Positions 1 to 9,973 of a stretch of DNA of 64,000 nucleotides are shown piece after piece. The position numbers and the translations under genes were made by a program. Location of the stretch: IMG/VR virus record IMGVR_UViG_3300009418_004817, positions 1 through 64,000 of that record; one strand, written 5' to 3'. The first letter of the stretch is position 1, and each line of letters opens with the position of its first letter. Under the pieces are notes generated by a model. That model saw only the letters and a list, made by a program, of their open reading frames with translations, had not been told where the DNA came from and searched no databases. The stretch comes from a virus.

Positions 1-169
1 CAATCCACCCTTTGCGATCACAAACCCAACATTTGTAATAACCTTTCTTTATATTAACACTTAGCTTTCTCTTGTGATGATTGCAAAAAGAGCAATGAAA
101 AAGATATTCGTTGCCCGTGTGATAACAAGAACCTAATACGTTCTTTAAAATTGTAAGCTTTTTTTCCAC
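1..169 (-). CDS. DNA primase-like zinc ribbon protein, N-terminus only (runs off window)
   Basis: This is a partial gene that leaves the window at base 1. From a GTG at 169-167 the frame stays open and reads VEKKLTILKNV and then a zinc-ribbon pattern: a CxxH-type element, F-H-C-S-F-C-N-H-H, and about 20 residues later K-C-W-V-C-D-R-K-G-W. This CxxC...CxxC arrangement with a following aromatic/basic stretch is typical of the DnaG or T7 gp4-type primase zinc-binding domain, which reads the template trinucleotide. The start lies inside the end of the RuvC-like gene (25 nt overlap), a usual arrangement in this genome. Only a weak CAGG precedes the GTG, so the start is the least certain part. The toprim and helicase parts would be outside the window. 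A different zinc-ribbon protein remains possible. Confidence 0.7.
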   Translation of the reverse strand, partial: MEKKLTILKNVLGSCYHTGNEYLFHCSFCNHHKRKLSVNIKKGYYKCWVCDRKGWI

Positions 170-672
170 AGTTTATAGCCTGCATGTGCAACAATCCAAC
201 TGTCGGCCCTATCATATGAGCCTGGCTTTGGATTTCCATGTCTAGTATACTTTATTTCATTGCCGTTGTCAAGGAAATATTGTAAGGCTACTTCTTTTGC
301 CTTTTGTCCTCGGGGAACTTTTATCCCACAGAACTTTCTCGCTGTTGTAGCAGCGATATATTCAGGCTCTCTGTTGAGATCGTGAAAGCAAATCCACGAT
401 ATTATGCCGTTGAACCTGGCCAGTGTTGAAAGTGTTTGTGCTGACGAGAAGCCAGAACGGAAGGATTGTAGTGACTGTTCAACGAAAACCCTCTTTACCG
501 GCCAACCAAGATCTAGAATCTTGTTGCGAATAAAACGTGCCTTGTGAAAAATTGTTGGGAAATATTTTTTATTTCTTGTGTCCCAAGCTTCACAAAGAAT
601 GGTGTCACCTTTTTCATTTAACAGGGTTGCCCCTGTGATACTTGTTGAGAGGTCTAATCCGAGTATAATCAT
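145..672 (-). CDS. RuvC-like Holliday junction resolvase / RNase H-fold nuclease
   Basis: The 175-residue protein has the layout of the RuvC family. The N-terminal strand IILGLDLSTS carries Asp7, VFVEQS carries Glu65, and YDRADSWIVA carries Asp154 and Asp157, giving the four acidic residues that bind two metal ions in RuvC-type junction resolvases. The length matches the family (about 150-180 residues). Such enzymes cut branched recombination or replication intermediates before packaging. It sits immediately upstream of a primase-like gene, so this end of the window begins a DNA-metabolism module after the structural genes. A general RNase H-fold nuclease with another branched substrate is the main alternative. 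Confidence 0.85.
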   Translation of the reverse strand: MIILGLDLSTSITGATLLNEKGDTILCEAWDTRNKKYFPTIFHKARFIRNKILDLGWPVKRVFVEQSLQSFRSGFSSAQTLSTLARFNGIISWICFHDLNREPEYIAATTARKFCGIKVPRGQKAKEVALQYFLDNGNEIKYTRHGNPKPGSYDRADSWIVAHAGYKLWKKSLQF

Positions 673-684
673 ATCACTATTATA

Positions 685-1845
685 CTAGAAATCTAACTTT
701 AATTTAAATGTAAAATCTCTATTTTCTGTTTTTTTGACTGGTTTTGCAACTTTGGCAATAGCAATGAGGTTTTTCTTTTCATCAAAAATACCTATCTTGC
801 TGATGAATGTCTGTTTTTTAAAAGATCCAGTAGGATCTGGATATGAAGATGAAACAGTATTTTTGATATTTAATTCTCTGTTCTCGATATAGTGTACTGA
901 ACTAGTCAACGGAGTAATGTTTTGTCCATGTTCAACATATGTCGGATTAGCAGAGTAATTGAGTTCAGCGGTTGGAGCATGAGCCAACATAGTGAGAACG
1001 GGAACATAATTTGTTCCTTTAAACTCCATTTCAAAACTAGAATATGGAACATCAACCGAACTACTTATTGATTGACCATAATAAATCCATTTCGGATTAT
1101 CGTTACCAGAACCGTCATACTGTTCTTGGTAACTGGAATCTAAATCCCAACTTCCAGTTAATAGAATAAAACCTTCATTGTATAAAACAACGCCGGCAAT
1201 ATTGCCCGTATTAGATCCTGAAACTTCAACCAATTCTCCATTTCTTTCTTTATCTTGTAATTCACCAATTAACGTACCAGTGAGATAATATCTCAAATTC
1301 ACCGAACCCTTCTTAATCGAGGAACCATAAAATATTGACGGAATACTAATCAATCCCACTGCTTGAGTAGATTTGTCTCCAAAACTAGAAGAATATGCAT
1401 AGTGCCTGCTTGAAGGCGTGTAATAATTTAAAGCGTTTCTAAGAGCATCAACCCTGCTCCTGGTTGCGCCGGCAGCATATAAATCCTTTGATATTGAAGC
1501 AGACAAAGGATAACTGCCAGTCATTGCATCCCCATATGAAAACTTTCCGGAATTGTTAAAATCCCCGACAGAAATCGTTTTAAATGAAGCCAGTGTACCG
1601 CCTTTCGTCACAAATGGATAAATTAATTCTCCAGAAGGTCGATCAACGTTTATTTCATACAAACTTATATGACCAATTGGAACATGGGGCACATTTGATG
1701 CAAAAATACCAGGTATATAAGGCTTATTGTTATAAAAAACACTGCCGGCGCCGTGGCTCCCGCTATAAATGAGAAATTTACACTGTGGATGTGTTTTTAC
1801 AACATTGTTGAATATGTCGTTTGAGCCAAATTTATAGAAAGGCAT
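685..1845 (-). CDS. Virion structural protein, paralogue of the next upstream gene
   Basis: The 386-residue protein has no recognised enzymatic motif. It is rich in Ser, Gly, Tyr and Asn, as is common in beta-rich tail or fibre proteins. Its last 120 residues align by eye with the end of the 1882-3012 protein: L/F-N-Y-S-x-N-P-T-Y, then a G-[IL]-[FY] segment, AIAKVAKP-VKK and a final K-L-K-L-D-F against R-V-R-L-D-Y. The two therefore look like tandem duplicates. It starts with ATG after an AGAGGA site. It lies at the end of the tail module, right before the resolvase, so it is probably a tail-fibre or baseplate-decoration protein. That role is inferred from position and composition only. Confidence 0.7.
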   Translation of the reverse strand: MPFYKFGSNDIFNNVVKTHPQCKFLIYSGSHGAGSVFYNNKPYIPGIFASNVPHVPIGHISLYEINVDRPSGELIYPFVTKGGTLASFKTISVGDFNNSGKFSYGDAMTGSYPLSASISKDLYAAGATRSRVDALRNALNYYTPSSRHYAYSSSFGDKSTQAVGLISIPSIFYGSSIKKGSVNLRYYLTGTLIGELQDKERNGELVEVSGSNTGNIAGVVLYNEGFILLTGSWDLDSSYQEQYDGSGNDNPKWIYYGQSISSSVDVPYSSFEMEFKGTNYVPVLTMLAHAPTAELNYSANPTYVEHGQNITPLTSSVHYIENRELNIKNTVSSSYPDPTGSFKKQTFISKIGIFDEKKNLIAIAKVAKPVKKTENRDFTFKLKLDF

Positions 1846-1881
1846 GATTAATCCTCTTTCTATAATTAGTCAACCAGTAGA

Positions 1882-3012
1882 TTAATAGTCGAGACGAACT
1901 CTAAGAGTAATTTCGTTTGTTGGATCTTTTTTGAGTGGCTCTGAAAGTTTTGCGACGGCCAGAAGCTCATTGTCTGCGGAGTATAACCCAACTGTAGTGA
2001 TATATGATACAGGAGTATCAGTCGGATTATTCTTCACTTGAATCCTACTACCAGAAATATAAGTCGGGTTCGAACTATAGTTAAATTCATTATGATTGGC
2101 TCTACAAAAATAAACAGTTGAGTTGAGTTCAACAGTATTATTGAATGAGACATTATAGATACGATTTCTAATTTGATCTGCAACAACGGCGATAGTAGAT
2201 CCGGTAACAAATTGAAAACCGGTAGCCGCAGAGGTCGAAGTCATGACACTGGTGCCGGCGTTGGAATTGTGCAAAATGCCGCCCTCGGCCGCATCATTAA
2301 AAACAGATCCCGAGATAACAGCAACGCCGGCCTGATAATATATTAAGCCACAAGCGGGGTTTGTTTCTGGGTTTCCAAGGGTCTCTCCATCAATTAGAGC
2401 TGTTCCTGTGGAAGAAGAGGCAAATAAAACACCATATTCGCCGGCCGGCGAATTAACAAAATATCCATTAGATCCACTAGTATCAGTTAACTTGATTCTT
2501 TTAGTAAAGACGGCGCCGGCTTGTTCGTATGCACTGTTTACTCCCAGTTCCAAAGAAAAAGATCCTTTCTTGATTTCATCTTTAACAAGAAGTCTTGAAA
2601 AATTAAGGAAAAAACATTCGAGTGATTTAGTTCCACCAGTTAAATTGCCATCCTTATCAAACTGTCTAATGGAACCAGTCTGATCATATCCGGCCAGCAC
2701 TTGAGCCATTTGATTGTAAATGTTGATCTTTTTAGTATTCTGTGAATTAGAGGATGCAGATAAAGCGGAATCAGAAGCATAGCCGGTAGTAATATCAAAA
2801 ATATGATTTGCCGATGAGCTTAAATACGGATAATCATAAACCGATTCAAACATACCATGTGAATAAGTTTTAATATTTGGTTCACTACCTAATGCGCCGG
2901 CTGCGCCATATGTCCCAGAAACAATTGTTCCAGTAATTGGAATAGCTTCGTTTAAAAGCGTTCTAGTTGAAGTCGTATCATTATTTGTAAGTGTTTTATA
3001 TACTGTTGCCAT
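1882..3012 (-). CDS. Virion structural protein, paralogue of the next downstream gene
   Basis: The 376-residue Ser/Thr/Gly-rich protein is without catalytic motifs. It shares the C-terminal pattern of the 685-1845 protein, including NYSSNPTY, a conserved short strand and LLAVAKLSEPLKK followed by a basic/hydrophobic last strand. An AAAGGA site precedes its ATG. The gene follows the 3028-3969 structural gene by 15 nt and precedes its paralogue by 36 nt, forming a small structural operon. The shared C-terminal domain may be a common attachment or trimerisation module, with the N-terminal parts diverged. GCCGGC palindromes are unusually dense here (seven or more copies in about 700 bases). The function is not known beyond likely virion component. 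Confidence 0.7.
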   Translation of the reverse strand: MATVYKTLTNNDTTSTRTLLNEAIPITGTIVSGTYGAAGALGSEPNIKTYSHGMFESVYDYPYLSSSANHIFDITTGYASDSALSASSNSQNTKKINIYNQMAQVLAGYDQTGSIRQFDKDGNLTGGTKSLECFFLNFSRLLVKDEIKKGSFSLELGVNSAYEQAGAVFTKRIKLTDTSGSNGYFVNSPAGEYGVLFASSSTGTALIDGETLGNPETNPACGLIYYQAGVAVISGSVFNDAAEGGILHNSNAGTSVMTSTSAATGFQFVTGSTIAVVADQIRNRIYNVSFNNTVELNSTVYFCRANHNEFNYSSNPTYISGSRIQVKNNPTDTPVSYITTVGLYSADNELLAVAKLSEPLKKDPTNEITLRVRLDY

Positions 3013-3027
3013 GTTCTTATCCTTTTA

Positions 3028-3969
3028 TTATACTTGCTTCACAAACCTTAATGGAACGTCAACTCTGTATCCAGTAGTAGCACCAGTTACTCTTACAACA
3101 GAATCCAAATATCGATAAGTTCCTGCGGCTGCACTGGTGCCAGTAATAGTTAAACCACTTGCACCCAGTTTATCAAACAAATAATTATTAGTGCTTAATT
3201 CGATTGAAGCCTTAATTGTAAATCGCAATCTAGTGCCCCGGGGTCCAGCGATTACTTGTGGCAATTCTGTACCATCTTGGTTCGGCGGCGAAAGATCTCG
3301 AATAAAAGTCGGTTTATCAGTATTATAAGATAAATAATAGCTGGCTATATTATCGTCATCGATAAAAGAAACTTTTGCAGAGGTTTTACCGTTTCTGTCC
3401 CATATAGAACCGAACCGATTATCTATTTCAATAATATATTGAGTTTCAATTAAATCTCCATCAAGCCGTTCGTTGGCTGAAATTTCTGTTGTATTTAGTC
3501 CTTGATCAAGTCTTACCCAGTGATCGGTATCTTTTGAAACGGAAAAACCATTTATAACGCCGTCGACAACAGCTCTCGACAGTGCCTTTTCCGTATCAAC
3601 ATCAACCGCAACAAGAAAAGTGTTTTGGCTGGGCGCGGTTGTGTGCATTTTAGAAGAAGCTCTTAATGTATTTAATACAATTTCCGGTAGATACATGAGA
3701 GAAGTTCTCGGAATTGAAATCAGCTTCGAATTCATTAAACTAGTGTTGTTTGTAAAAGCTTCCAAAACAGGAGTTTGCAGAATGTCCAAATCGTAATATG
3801 CAGAACCGCTAGCGTGATTCTTATCATACGATCCATAATTAATTTCATCATCGCCTAAACAAAATTTAGCAATGCGAAAACTACCATCACCCCTGGCCAA
3901 TCTCATTCTTCCCGTGTCTGTTAGCACTGCATCGAGAATTATATCACCAGAATTATCTAAAAAAGCCAT
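3028..3969 (-). CDS. Virion structural protein with the ILDAVLTDTGR-type N-terminal domain
   Basis: The 313-residue protein begins MAFLDNSGDIILDAVLTDTG and continues through a basic stretch to FCLGDDEINYGSYD. The first 50 residues resemble the start of the 9974-10837 protein (DVIDLQLTQYGKYLISQGKF, then YYAFYDDDIIYDQRY), so the two share a domain: hydrophobic strand, T-x-x-G, basic loop, aromatic/acidic DD motif, Y-D-x-x-Y. I know this start only from uncharacterised structural proteins of large marine-type myoviruses. The remainder is beta-rich with no motif. A 63 bp gap separates it from the previous gene. It is likely a tail or baseplate accessory protein. Confidence 0.7.
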   Translation of the reverse strand: MAFLDNSGDIILDAVLTDTGRMRLARGDGSFRIAKFCLGDDEINYGSYDKNHASGSAYYDLDILQTPVLEAFTNNTSLMNSKLISIPRTSLMYLPEIVLNTLRASSKMHTTAPSQNTFLVAVDVDTEKALSRAVVDGVINGFSVSKDTDHWVRLDQGLNTTEISANERLDGDLIETQYIIEIDNRFGSIWDRNGKTSAKVSFIDDDNIASYYLSYNTDKPTFIRDLSPPNQDGTELPQVIAGPRGTRLRFTIKASIELSTNNYLFDKLGASGLTITGTSAAAGTYRYLDSVVRVTGATTGYRVDVPLRFVKQV

Positions 3970-4032
3970 GTTTACCCCTCTTCATAAAACGTATTATTGT
4001 AAATAGTGTCTTATTTCGTTTTACTTCTTGTA

Positions 4033-6696
4033 TTATTTTTCACCATATTGAGAATCGTCGACACATACTGTGCCGATGGGGCAATCATCGTCCGTTGTTT
4101 CACTAAAATCCCCGGGGACACTCTTTTTGGATTTTTGTAGTGCAAAAGCTCCTGGATCAAAAAAAGCAGACGGCGCCGAGGTTCCAGCAATTGCGCCGGC
4201 AGCATATTTAGTCATAAACCTATCATAATCATATGCATATTTAAACTTCACGTTCACATCAAACTTTCTTCCTGTGTTTTTAGATATAAACCTAAATTTA
4301 AAATTTTTATCCCATACACTGCCTTCTTCAGTCAACCCTAAAACAATTTCATCTCTGCCTATTTTCGTAGCACTTTTTAAATTCCTGCCGGCATCTGTTT
4401 TATCCATATCAATAATACGATGTGGAAAAGAAGGAATAATGTAAATGTTTTTATTTATAGTTTTTGTTGGAACTTTGTGACTCGGTTCTTTCAGTTCGGG
4501 TGTATCCACTAATAAATAGACTGCTCCATCTTCTTCTACCATCTCCACTTCAAAAACTGGTGAAGGATAAGACAAATGACCATGTACGTCTGTCGTTCGA
4601 AATGTATAATAATATTTTTTATTTGACTCAATGTCATCAACGTAAGATACTGCTGATAAATTAGTGCCATTAAATTCTGTAGGAATTTGTTTAATTATGT
4701 TACCAGAAAAGTCTCTATAAGATTTGGGCATCTTTTCTAGTCGATATATTTCAAAAAGTCGCGGAGGATCATCTGAAGCATAGTTGATTGGATCGCCGCG
4801 TGAAACTTTTTGAATTTTTTCCATTTCACTTATCAGTGCCTCTTCTCCAGGTTCGATTACTTGTGGAACTAATTTATAATCACCCACATTTGCGTTTAAA
4901 TTAAAAAGTATTCGATCACTCATTCCTCGATATGGAATAATATTAACATCGGGTGCCACCGGGGGCCTATCAAGAATTTTGTTGACGCCACTTTCAAAAT
5001 AAGGAACTTTGACAAGTTTTAAATATGGTTCCAAAAAAACTTTGAATCGAGGTAGGTCATATATTATGGCCGGGTCGTCATACTTTCCTCTAAGAGTGTC
5101 GTCGAAAACATGTCCTGGTTCTTCTTTCTCATATCTATATTTTGTTCCAAAAACTAATCGATATGCATAAATCTTGTATCTATACTCAGTATTGTATTTA
5201 ACCTGTGTGTCAATAAAATTACATATTCCCAATTCATCAGAATTTGGAATGAAAAAACTTTGAATTGGTTCTACAGATCCTCTTGTAAACTTATCTATTT
5301 GATAAAAAACCGATTCCGAATAAGTGGTTTTGCCTTCTTCAAAAATTTCTTTGAGGTTTCTATTGTTTTGCCTTATTAACGTGCGTATTCGACCCAACAA
5401 AACAATTTTTAACAAATTTGCTATTTGAGGCCGGCATTCATCTAAAATTTTGGTTTCATTGCACTTGTTTCTACCAAATACCACTGTATTCTTTAAACTT
5501 GATTCCTCGGCTATCCCGCGCCACCATTCAGTTATATCCCACGTTTTATATGATTGGTTAGGGAGTATCTTTGAACCTAATAACCTTGTTCCACTTTTTC
5601 CTTTTTTTTCCGTTAAAAACTCACGTTGTTCAACAAATTTAATCTCGCCCCTTCCACTAGAAGCTTGTACGTGGTTAATAAGATTGGCACTTAGTTCCGC
5701 TTCTCTTAACATTCCAGCAGCCTGAGTGCCGGCGCCTGTAGAAAACTTTATATCCATGTGCATCGGAAATAGTTCTTTTTTAGCGCTAAACTTAGTTAAA
5801 AAATCAACATCAACTTGAGAAAAAATAAAATTTCTGAATTTCTCATTAAGTTTTGCCATTTTTTGTGGGTCATTCTTTAGTTTGTCATAGCCACTCTGCC
5901 ATGATTTAAAATAATCGGCTATTTGAGTACTTCTTTCACCAACTTTTTCACCTTTTTCATTAAGTATATCTTTGTAAACACCAATAATATTACCCATAAG
6001 AGATATATGCTTATTGTACCATGAATTATTTTCATCTAGATATCCACTTTCCTTTTCTGACAAAAAAGAATACAAACAGGGCAATAATTTTTCTTCCACG
6101 TTGTCTATCTTATTTTCATACCCATTGACATAAAAATTATATTCTGAATCAACATCGGCTACTAAAGTTAGAATATTACTAATTGCAAGATCTAGTGTTT
6201 CTTTGTATAAATACGGTACGCTGTATTCAAAAGGACAATCCTGCCAACTCTTCGAAGGGTTGGCAAGTTCAAGCTCATTATCAACGAACTCAAACCATTT
6301 TTCTAAATCGAACACCATGTCTGAGGTGTGCGCTTCTGCTCCTGTGTACCCAGGCGGGATACTTAATAAAAATCTGTGATTTTCTTTCGGTATTAGTTTT
6401 ATATATTGCGATATAACTGGAAACAAATCTCCCCCTTCTTCAATCGGTGGATCTCCATACTCAATTGAAAATGGTGAGTCTCCGGGAATATTATATCCAA
6501 AAACGATATTATCATTATGAGATGTCCATAATTTTCCAGTATACCACCTTATTGGATCTATTTGATCCGGCGGGGGCCCCATGACCTCGCTGAAGCGGTG
6601 GGGGAGCATGAGTGTTGGCTCTCCACTGCTTTCGTCGAGCGTTGTGGTGGCGTGTAATCCAAAATCTACAGCTGTTCTTTTTTTCCCTATACTCAT
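4033..6696 (-). CDS. Large virion protein with a fibronectin type III-like segment
   Basis: The protein has 887 residues and starts at an ATG overlapping the upstream stop (TAATG). No enzyme signature is visible. Around residues 650-735 there is a segment with FN3-like features: F-E-I-Y-R-L near its start, Y-V-D-D-I, then K-Y-Y-Y-T-F-R-T-T-D-V-H-G and S-Y-P-S-P-V-F-E-V, the usual order of strands C, E, F and G. FN3 domains are common in phage tail and baseplate proteins that contact cell-surface glycans. The long N-terminal part includes mixed-charge helices. It is co-transcribed with the 1089-residue protein before it, and both are likely baseplate or tail-periphery components. The FN3 call is by pattern only. 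Confidence 0.7.
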   Translation of the reverse strand: MSIGKKRTAVDFGLHATTTLDESSGEPTLMLPHRFSEVMGPPPDQIDPIRWYTGKLWTSHNDNIVFGYNIPGDSPFSIEYGDPPIEEGGDLFPVISQYIKLIPKENHRFLLSIPPGYTGAEAHTSDMVFDLEKWFEFVDNELELANPSKSWQDCPFEYSVPYLYKETLDLAISNILTLVADVDSEYNFYVNGYENKIDNVEEKLLPCLYSFLSEKESGYLDENNSWYNKHISLMGNIIGVYKDILNEKGEKVGERSTQIADYFKSWQSGYDKLKNDPQKMAKLNEKFRNFIFSQVDVDFLTKFSAKKELFPMHMDIKFSTGAGTQAAGMLREAELSANLINHVQASSGRGEIKFVEQREFLTEKKGKSGTRLLGSKILPNQSYKTWDITEWWRGIAEESSLKNTVVFGRNKCNETKILDECRPQIANLLKIVLLGRIRTLIRQNNRNLKEIFEEGKTTYSESVFYQIDKFTRGSVEPIQSFFIPNSDELGICNFIDTQVKYNTEYRYKIYAYRLVFGTKYRYEKEEPGHVFDDTLRGKYDDPAIIYDLPRFKVFLEPYLKLVKVPYFESGVNKILDRPPVAPDVNIIPYRGMSDRILFNLNANVGDYKLVPQVIEPGEEALISEMEKIQKVSRGDPINYASDDPPRLFEIYRLEKMPKSYRDFSGNIIKQIPTEFNGTNLSAVSYVDDIESNKKYYYTFRTTDVHGHLSYPSPVFEVEMVEEDGAVYLLVDTPELKEPSHKVPTKTINKNIYIIPSFPHRIIDMDKTDAGRNLKSATKIGRDEIVLGLTEEGSVWDKNFKFRFISKNTGRKFDVNVKFKYAYDYDRFMTKYAAGAIAGTSAPSAFFDPGAFALQKSKKSVPGDFSETTDDDCPIGTVCVDDSQYGEK

Positions 6697-9600
6697 TAAT
6701 ATGTTCCCATTGATCCCATCGAGCCGGCTGAACCGCCACCGCCTAGGGCACCACCTGTTGTGCCACCGACACCTTCAGTTAAATCGCCAACAGATTGCGG
6801 GGCCGCGAACTCTTCAACTATTGGAAGTTCGTCAGAGCCTGGAGGTATGAGACGATCTCTTTCTCGTGTTGCTGTTCCTGCTTCTTCTAAAGCCTGAGTT
6901 TTTTGTATTATAAAATAGTTATCATACGATGGTATATCTAGACCCTCACCAGCCCTAACGCTTGGTAAGTTCTGATGTTCAAATCTCCTAAGCCTACAAA
7001 GAATTTCTGTGTTTTTAAAATCTCTTAATTGTTGCATTGTAGCAGTTCGCCAAACTGGTCGTTTTATTAAAACCCCGTCCTCTGTAGACTTAACATATCC
7101 AGACAAAAATTCAACCTTCTGCAACAACAAATAATTGAATATGAAAGCATTTTCAGTTGCGAGATTTGTTGATAAATTTTGAAAATTGTGATTCACTTTG
7201 TCATTGTATCCAGCAGCGTCGGCAAGAATCGATTTAAGTTGCAGTGGCATAGCCTCAATAATCCGTTCGTTGATTGCTCTCGTGCGAGCCTTTTTCGGAT
7301 CCGTCGCAACGCCGGCAAGCTCAAGAAGCTTCTCTATGGTAAACCTCTCTGCATTTCCTAGACGCTGTTGTGGATTTGGTATCGATTCACCTTGATCGCC
7401 AATAAAAACCCGGGACATTGGTGCCGGCGGAATTGTCAACGCAAACCCGGAAACCAATTTTGCCAAAAATAAATTAGGATTTTGAGACTCGTTTGGATCC
7501 ATTATTTCTTCTTTATATGGTTTGGTTTGAACTTCTGCCGGCGCCGTCGCAGCCTTTAATACATCTCCGGTGTTTATAAACCTATCCTCTTCTTTATCTT
7601 TTTTTTCGTAAATTAATGATGGTTCAACCATGGTAAGATTAAAAGCTTCAAGAGTCTTCAATAAATTATATTTTATTTTTTGTTTGGCCGGCTTAAGTTT
7701 AGAAGTTGTTTTTGTTTCATACTTAGAATTATACAAACCTCCAGTGCTCTTATAGCTGAGAATTTTAGTGGCACACAGATCGTTAATCTCTTTATTCCAT
7801 AAATCAACTTCCTGATTATTAAAAGAATATTGTTTATTTCCCAAGACAGCAATCGACGGAGAGAGATGAATAGGCGTAGTAAGAATCATTGTGTTTAACG
7901 AGACCACTGGTGTGTTGACGTCGCTCGTGAGAGATATGTTGTCATCAACGTTTTTATAATATTTTAACATTTCTGTATTTAATCTTTCTCTAAAAACATT
8001 GAGTCCAATGATCTCTAGTCCAGTAGCAGCAGCACGAGATGTAGCAAACTTGGAAGTGGACAGATAATCAAACCCTACGTTTTTTGGTGTATCACTGTCA
8101 AATAATTCAGCAAAATATTTCTCTACTTTGAATGTTTTCATTGGTTTTGAGCCAACGTTGCTAGCTGTAGAGCTTCGATCTGAAGAACTGCTTACCATTC
8201 TATTACTGGAGATGTTAATCAAGCTCTCTAGTTCTTGCAAAACGTTATTTACAAGCTTTGAGAATAACAACACTCCTCTAGGATCTTTTGCACTGGGATG
8301 AGTAACCCTCTTTACAAGACTTCTAGCCCCTCGAAATTGAGATATCAAATGCTTATTGCCTCTAACAAACAAGTCATCTACTATTTCAAAATATACTTGA
8401 ATCGCCGGCACAACTTTGTCTTCCCATTCTTTTTCAAGATCCAGATTTGGTAAATTATAAACATTGGGTATGTTTAATATATTAATATATTCATCTAATC
8501 CGCCAGTCGAGAGAACTGGACTTCCAGATTTCTCTCTCAGCAATCTATTATAACGATTAACTAACAAATCGATTGATCGATCTTCAATTTCTAATTCAAT
8601 TCCATATTGAAAATGCCCATATGTCTGTTTTGAAACATCAAAATCAACACCAGTGAAGTGTCTGATGTGTTTATAGGCCCGGGGCTCGCGATTAACTACT
8701 TTCGTTTCTCTTATCGTTCCTAAATCAGTGCTAATAGTAGAAGGAAATACCGCAATTGTTTCTTCTGTTGTGTTTTTATCAAATATTTTTTCGCTAATAG
8801 AGGTCCCGCCGAGCTTATTTGTCCCGGGTAATGGAACAACTCTTCTTCTTTTTACCTTCAAAGACCTTATTATTGTATTGTTTACAATGTTGTTGAACAT
8901 GCGTTCTGAAACGTTTGAGAAGTATTTTCCAAAAACCGTATTCTCCAATATCAATTTTCGAAAATCTAAACTAAAGAAAAATCTGGCGTTGCCAATGTTA
9001 TCTCTCGTAACAAAGAAATCAGAAAAATAGGCAGAATTTCTCACAATATCCATATTGTCATTAGTTAATATATTTATTCGATGTGTGCGTGATAAAAACT
9101 TGTTTTCTGACAAATCTGGCAAAAGTTGTAAACCTTCAAGACGTTTGACTCTCCTAAAATCTTGTATAACAGTATCACCGCCACTGCCGGCTATTCCATG
9201 AATTTCAAAATTATCAACAACTTTTCGATATTCAACACGACCAGACACTTTCCTAAGACTATCTGGCAAATCAATTCCAAAATCCGCATCAGTAAAATCA
9301 TAATAAGAAAAGATAAAGTATGTTAAATGCTCATGATTAGACGTATCATCTATATTAAATTGAAATTTAAAAGGTATATTCCAGGCTGTGTTTCCATCGG
9401 AATCTATTGTCCTAAACTGAGTGCCTTCTCTTTCTTTTAAAATGTCAGTAATCGAAATTTCTTTAGTAGAAAAAAATCTTTGTTTTAGATTTAGAGTGCT
9501 CAATTTTACATCAATTGGATTTGATGGTTTGTTTGAAACATTTGGCCGATAACCGGTCCTGCGTCCTATAGGTGCCTCTGCCATTGACAAGGCCGTCATA

Positions 9601-9965
9601 ACAGGGGTATTGGGTTCATCTAGCCAATTTATTATTGCTTCGGTTGTGCCTGACTTAGTACTTTGTATAATCTTTACTTTCAAATACTTACCAAGAAGTT
9701 CATCGTTAAGCCAACCAGTTAATAAACCACCAGAATCTATTTCTCGAATAGCGGCGTCTACTGTAACAACGAGACCTGGTTCAATCTGTCTATAAGAATC
9801 GATTGCTGCAAATAACTGAACTTGTGGCGGTGTTCTTGTTGTAGTGATGTTGCTCTTTAACGCTGAACGTTTAGAAATGGATCCAGCAGAACTACCTTCT
9901 TCTAATGTTATCTTAGAGAAAGAAACAGTAGGACAAAAACTTTCCTCTTGTATGCACTCGGGCAT
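6696..9965 (-). CDS. Large virion structural protein with Gly-rich C-terminus
   Basis: The 1089-residue protein has no recognised catalytic motif. Its body is mixed alpha/beta with many basic and Asn-rich segments. The last 25 residues are a low-complexity Gly/Ser/Met tail with GGG repeats, probably flexible. The stop overlaps the start of the next gene (TAATG), so translation of the two is probably coupled. The position between the shared-N-terminal-domain protein at 9974-10837 and the 887-residue protein places it in the tail or baseplate module. The size suggests a baseplate arm or fibre-network component. This is inference from context. Codon usage and AT content match the neighbours. Confidence 0.65.
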   Translation of the reverse strand: MPECIQEESFCPTVSFSKITLEEGSSAGSISKRSALKSNITTTRTPPQVQLFAAIDSYRQIEPGLVVTVDAAIREIDSGGLLTGWLNDELLGKYLKVKIIQSTKSGTTEAIINWLDEPNTPVMTALSMAEAPIGRRTGYRPNVSNKPSNPIDVKLSTLNLKQRFFSTKEISITDILKEREGTQFRTIDSDGNTAWNIPFKFQFNIDDTSNHEHLTYFIFSYYDFTDADFGIDLPDSLRKVSGRVEYRKVVDNFEIHGIAGSGGDTVIQDFRRVKRLEGLQLLPDLSENKFLSRTHRINILTNDNMDIVRNSAYFSDFFVTRDNIGNARFFFSLDFRKLILENTVFGKYFSNVSERMFNNIVNNTIIRSLKVKRRRVVPLPGTNKLGGTSISEKIFDKNTTEETIAVFPSTISTDLGTIRETKVVNREPRAYKHIRHFTGVDFDVSKQTYGHFQYGIELEIEDRSIDLLVNRYNRLLREKSGSPVLSTGGLDEYINILNIPNVYNLPNLDLEKEWEDKVVPAIQVYFEIVDDLFVRGNKHLISQFRGARSLVKRVTHPSAKDPRGVLLFSKLVNNVLQELESLINISSNRMVSSSSDRSSTASNVGSKPMKTFKVEKYFAELFDSDTPKNVGFDYLSTSKFATSRAAATGLEIIGLNVFRERLNTEMLKYYKNVDDNISLTSDVNTPVVSLNTMILTTPIHLSPSIAVLGNKQYSFNNQEVDLWNKEINDLCATKILSYKSTGGLYNSKYETKTTSKLKPAKQKIKYNLLKTLEAFNLTMVEPSLIYEKKDKEEDRFINTGDVLKAATAPAEVQTKPYKEEIMDPNESQNPNLFLAKLVSGFALTIPPAPMSRVFIGDQGESIPNPQQRLGNAERFTIEKLLELAGVATDPKKARTRAINERIIEAMPLQLKSILADAAGYNDKVNHNFQNLSTNLATENAFIFNYLLLQKVEFLSGYVKSTEDGVLIKRPVWRTATMQQLRDFKNTEILCRLRRFEHQNLPSVRAGEGLDIPSYDNYFIIQKTQALEEAGTATRERDRLIPPGSDELPIVEEFAAPQSVGDLTEGVGGTTGGALGGGGSAGSMGSMGTY

Positions 9966-9973
9966 ATTACAAT

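Noticed and set aside
6581-6850. Long plus-strand open frames opposite structural genes (for example 6581-6850, 31592-31999, 62159-62518)
   Set aside because: They are antisense shadows with low-complexity or unlikely composition, no ribosome sites, and lie opposite well-supported genes.
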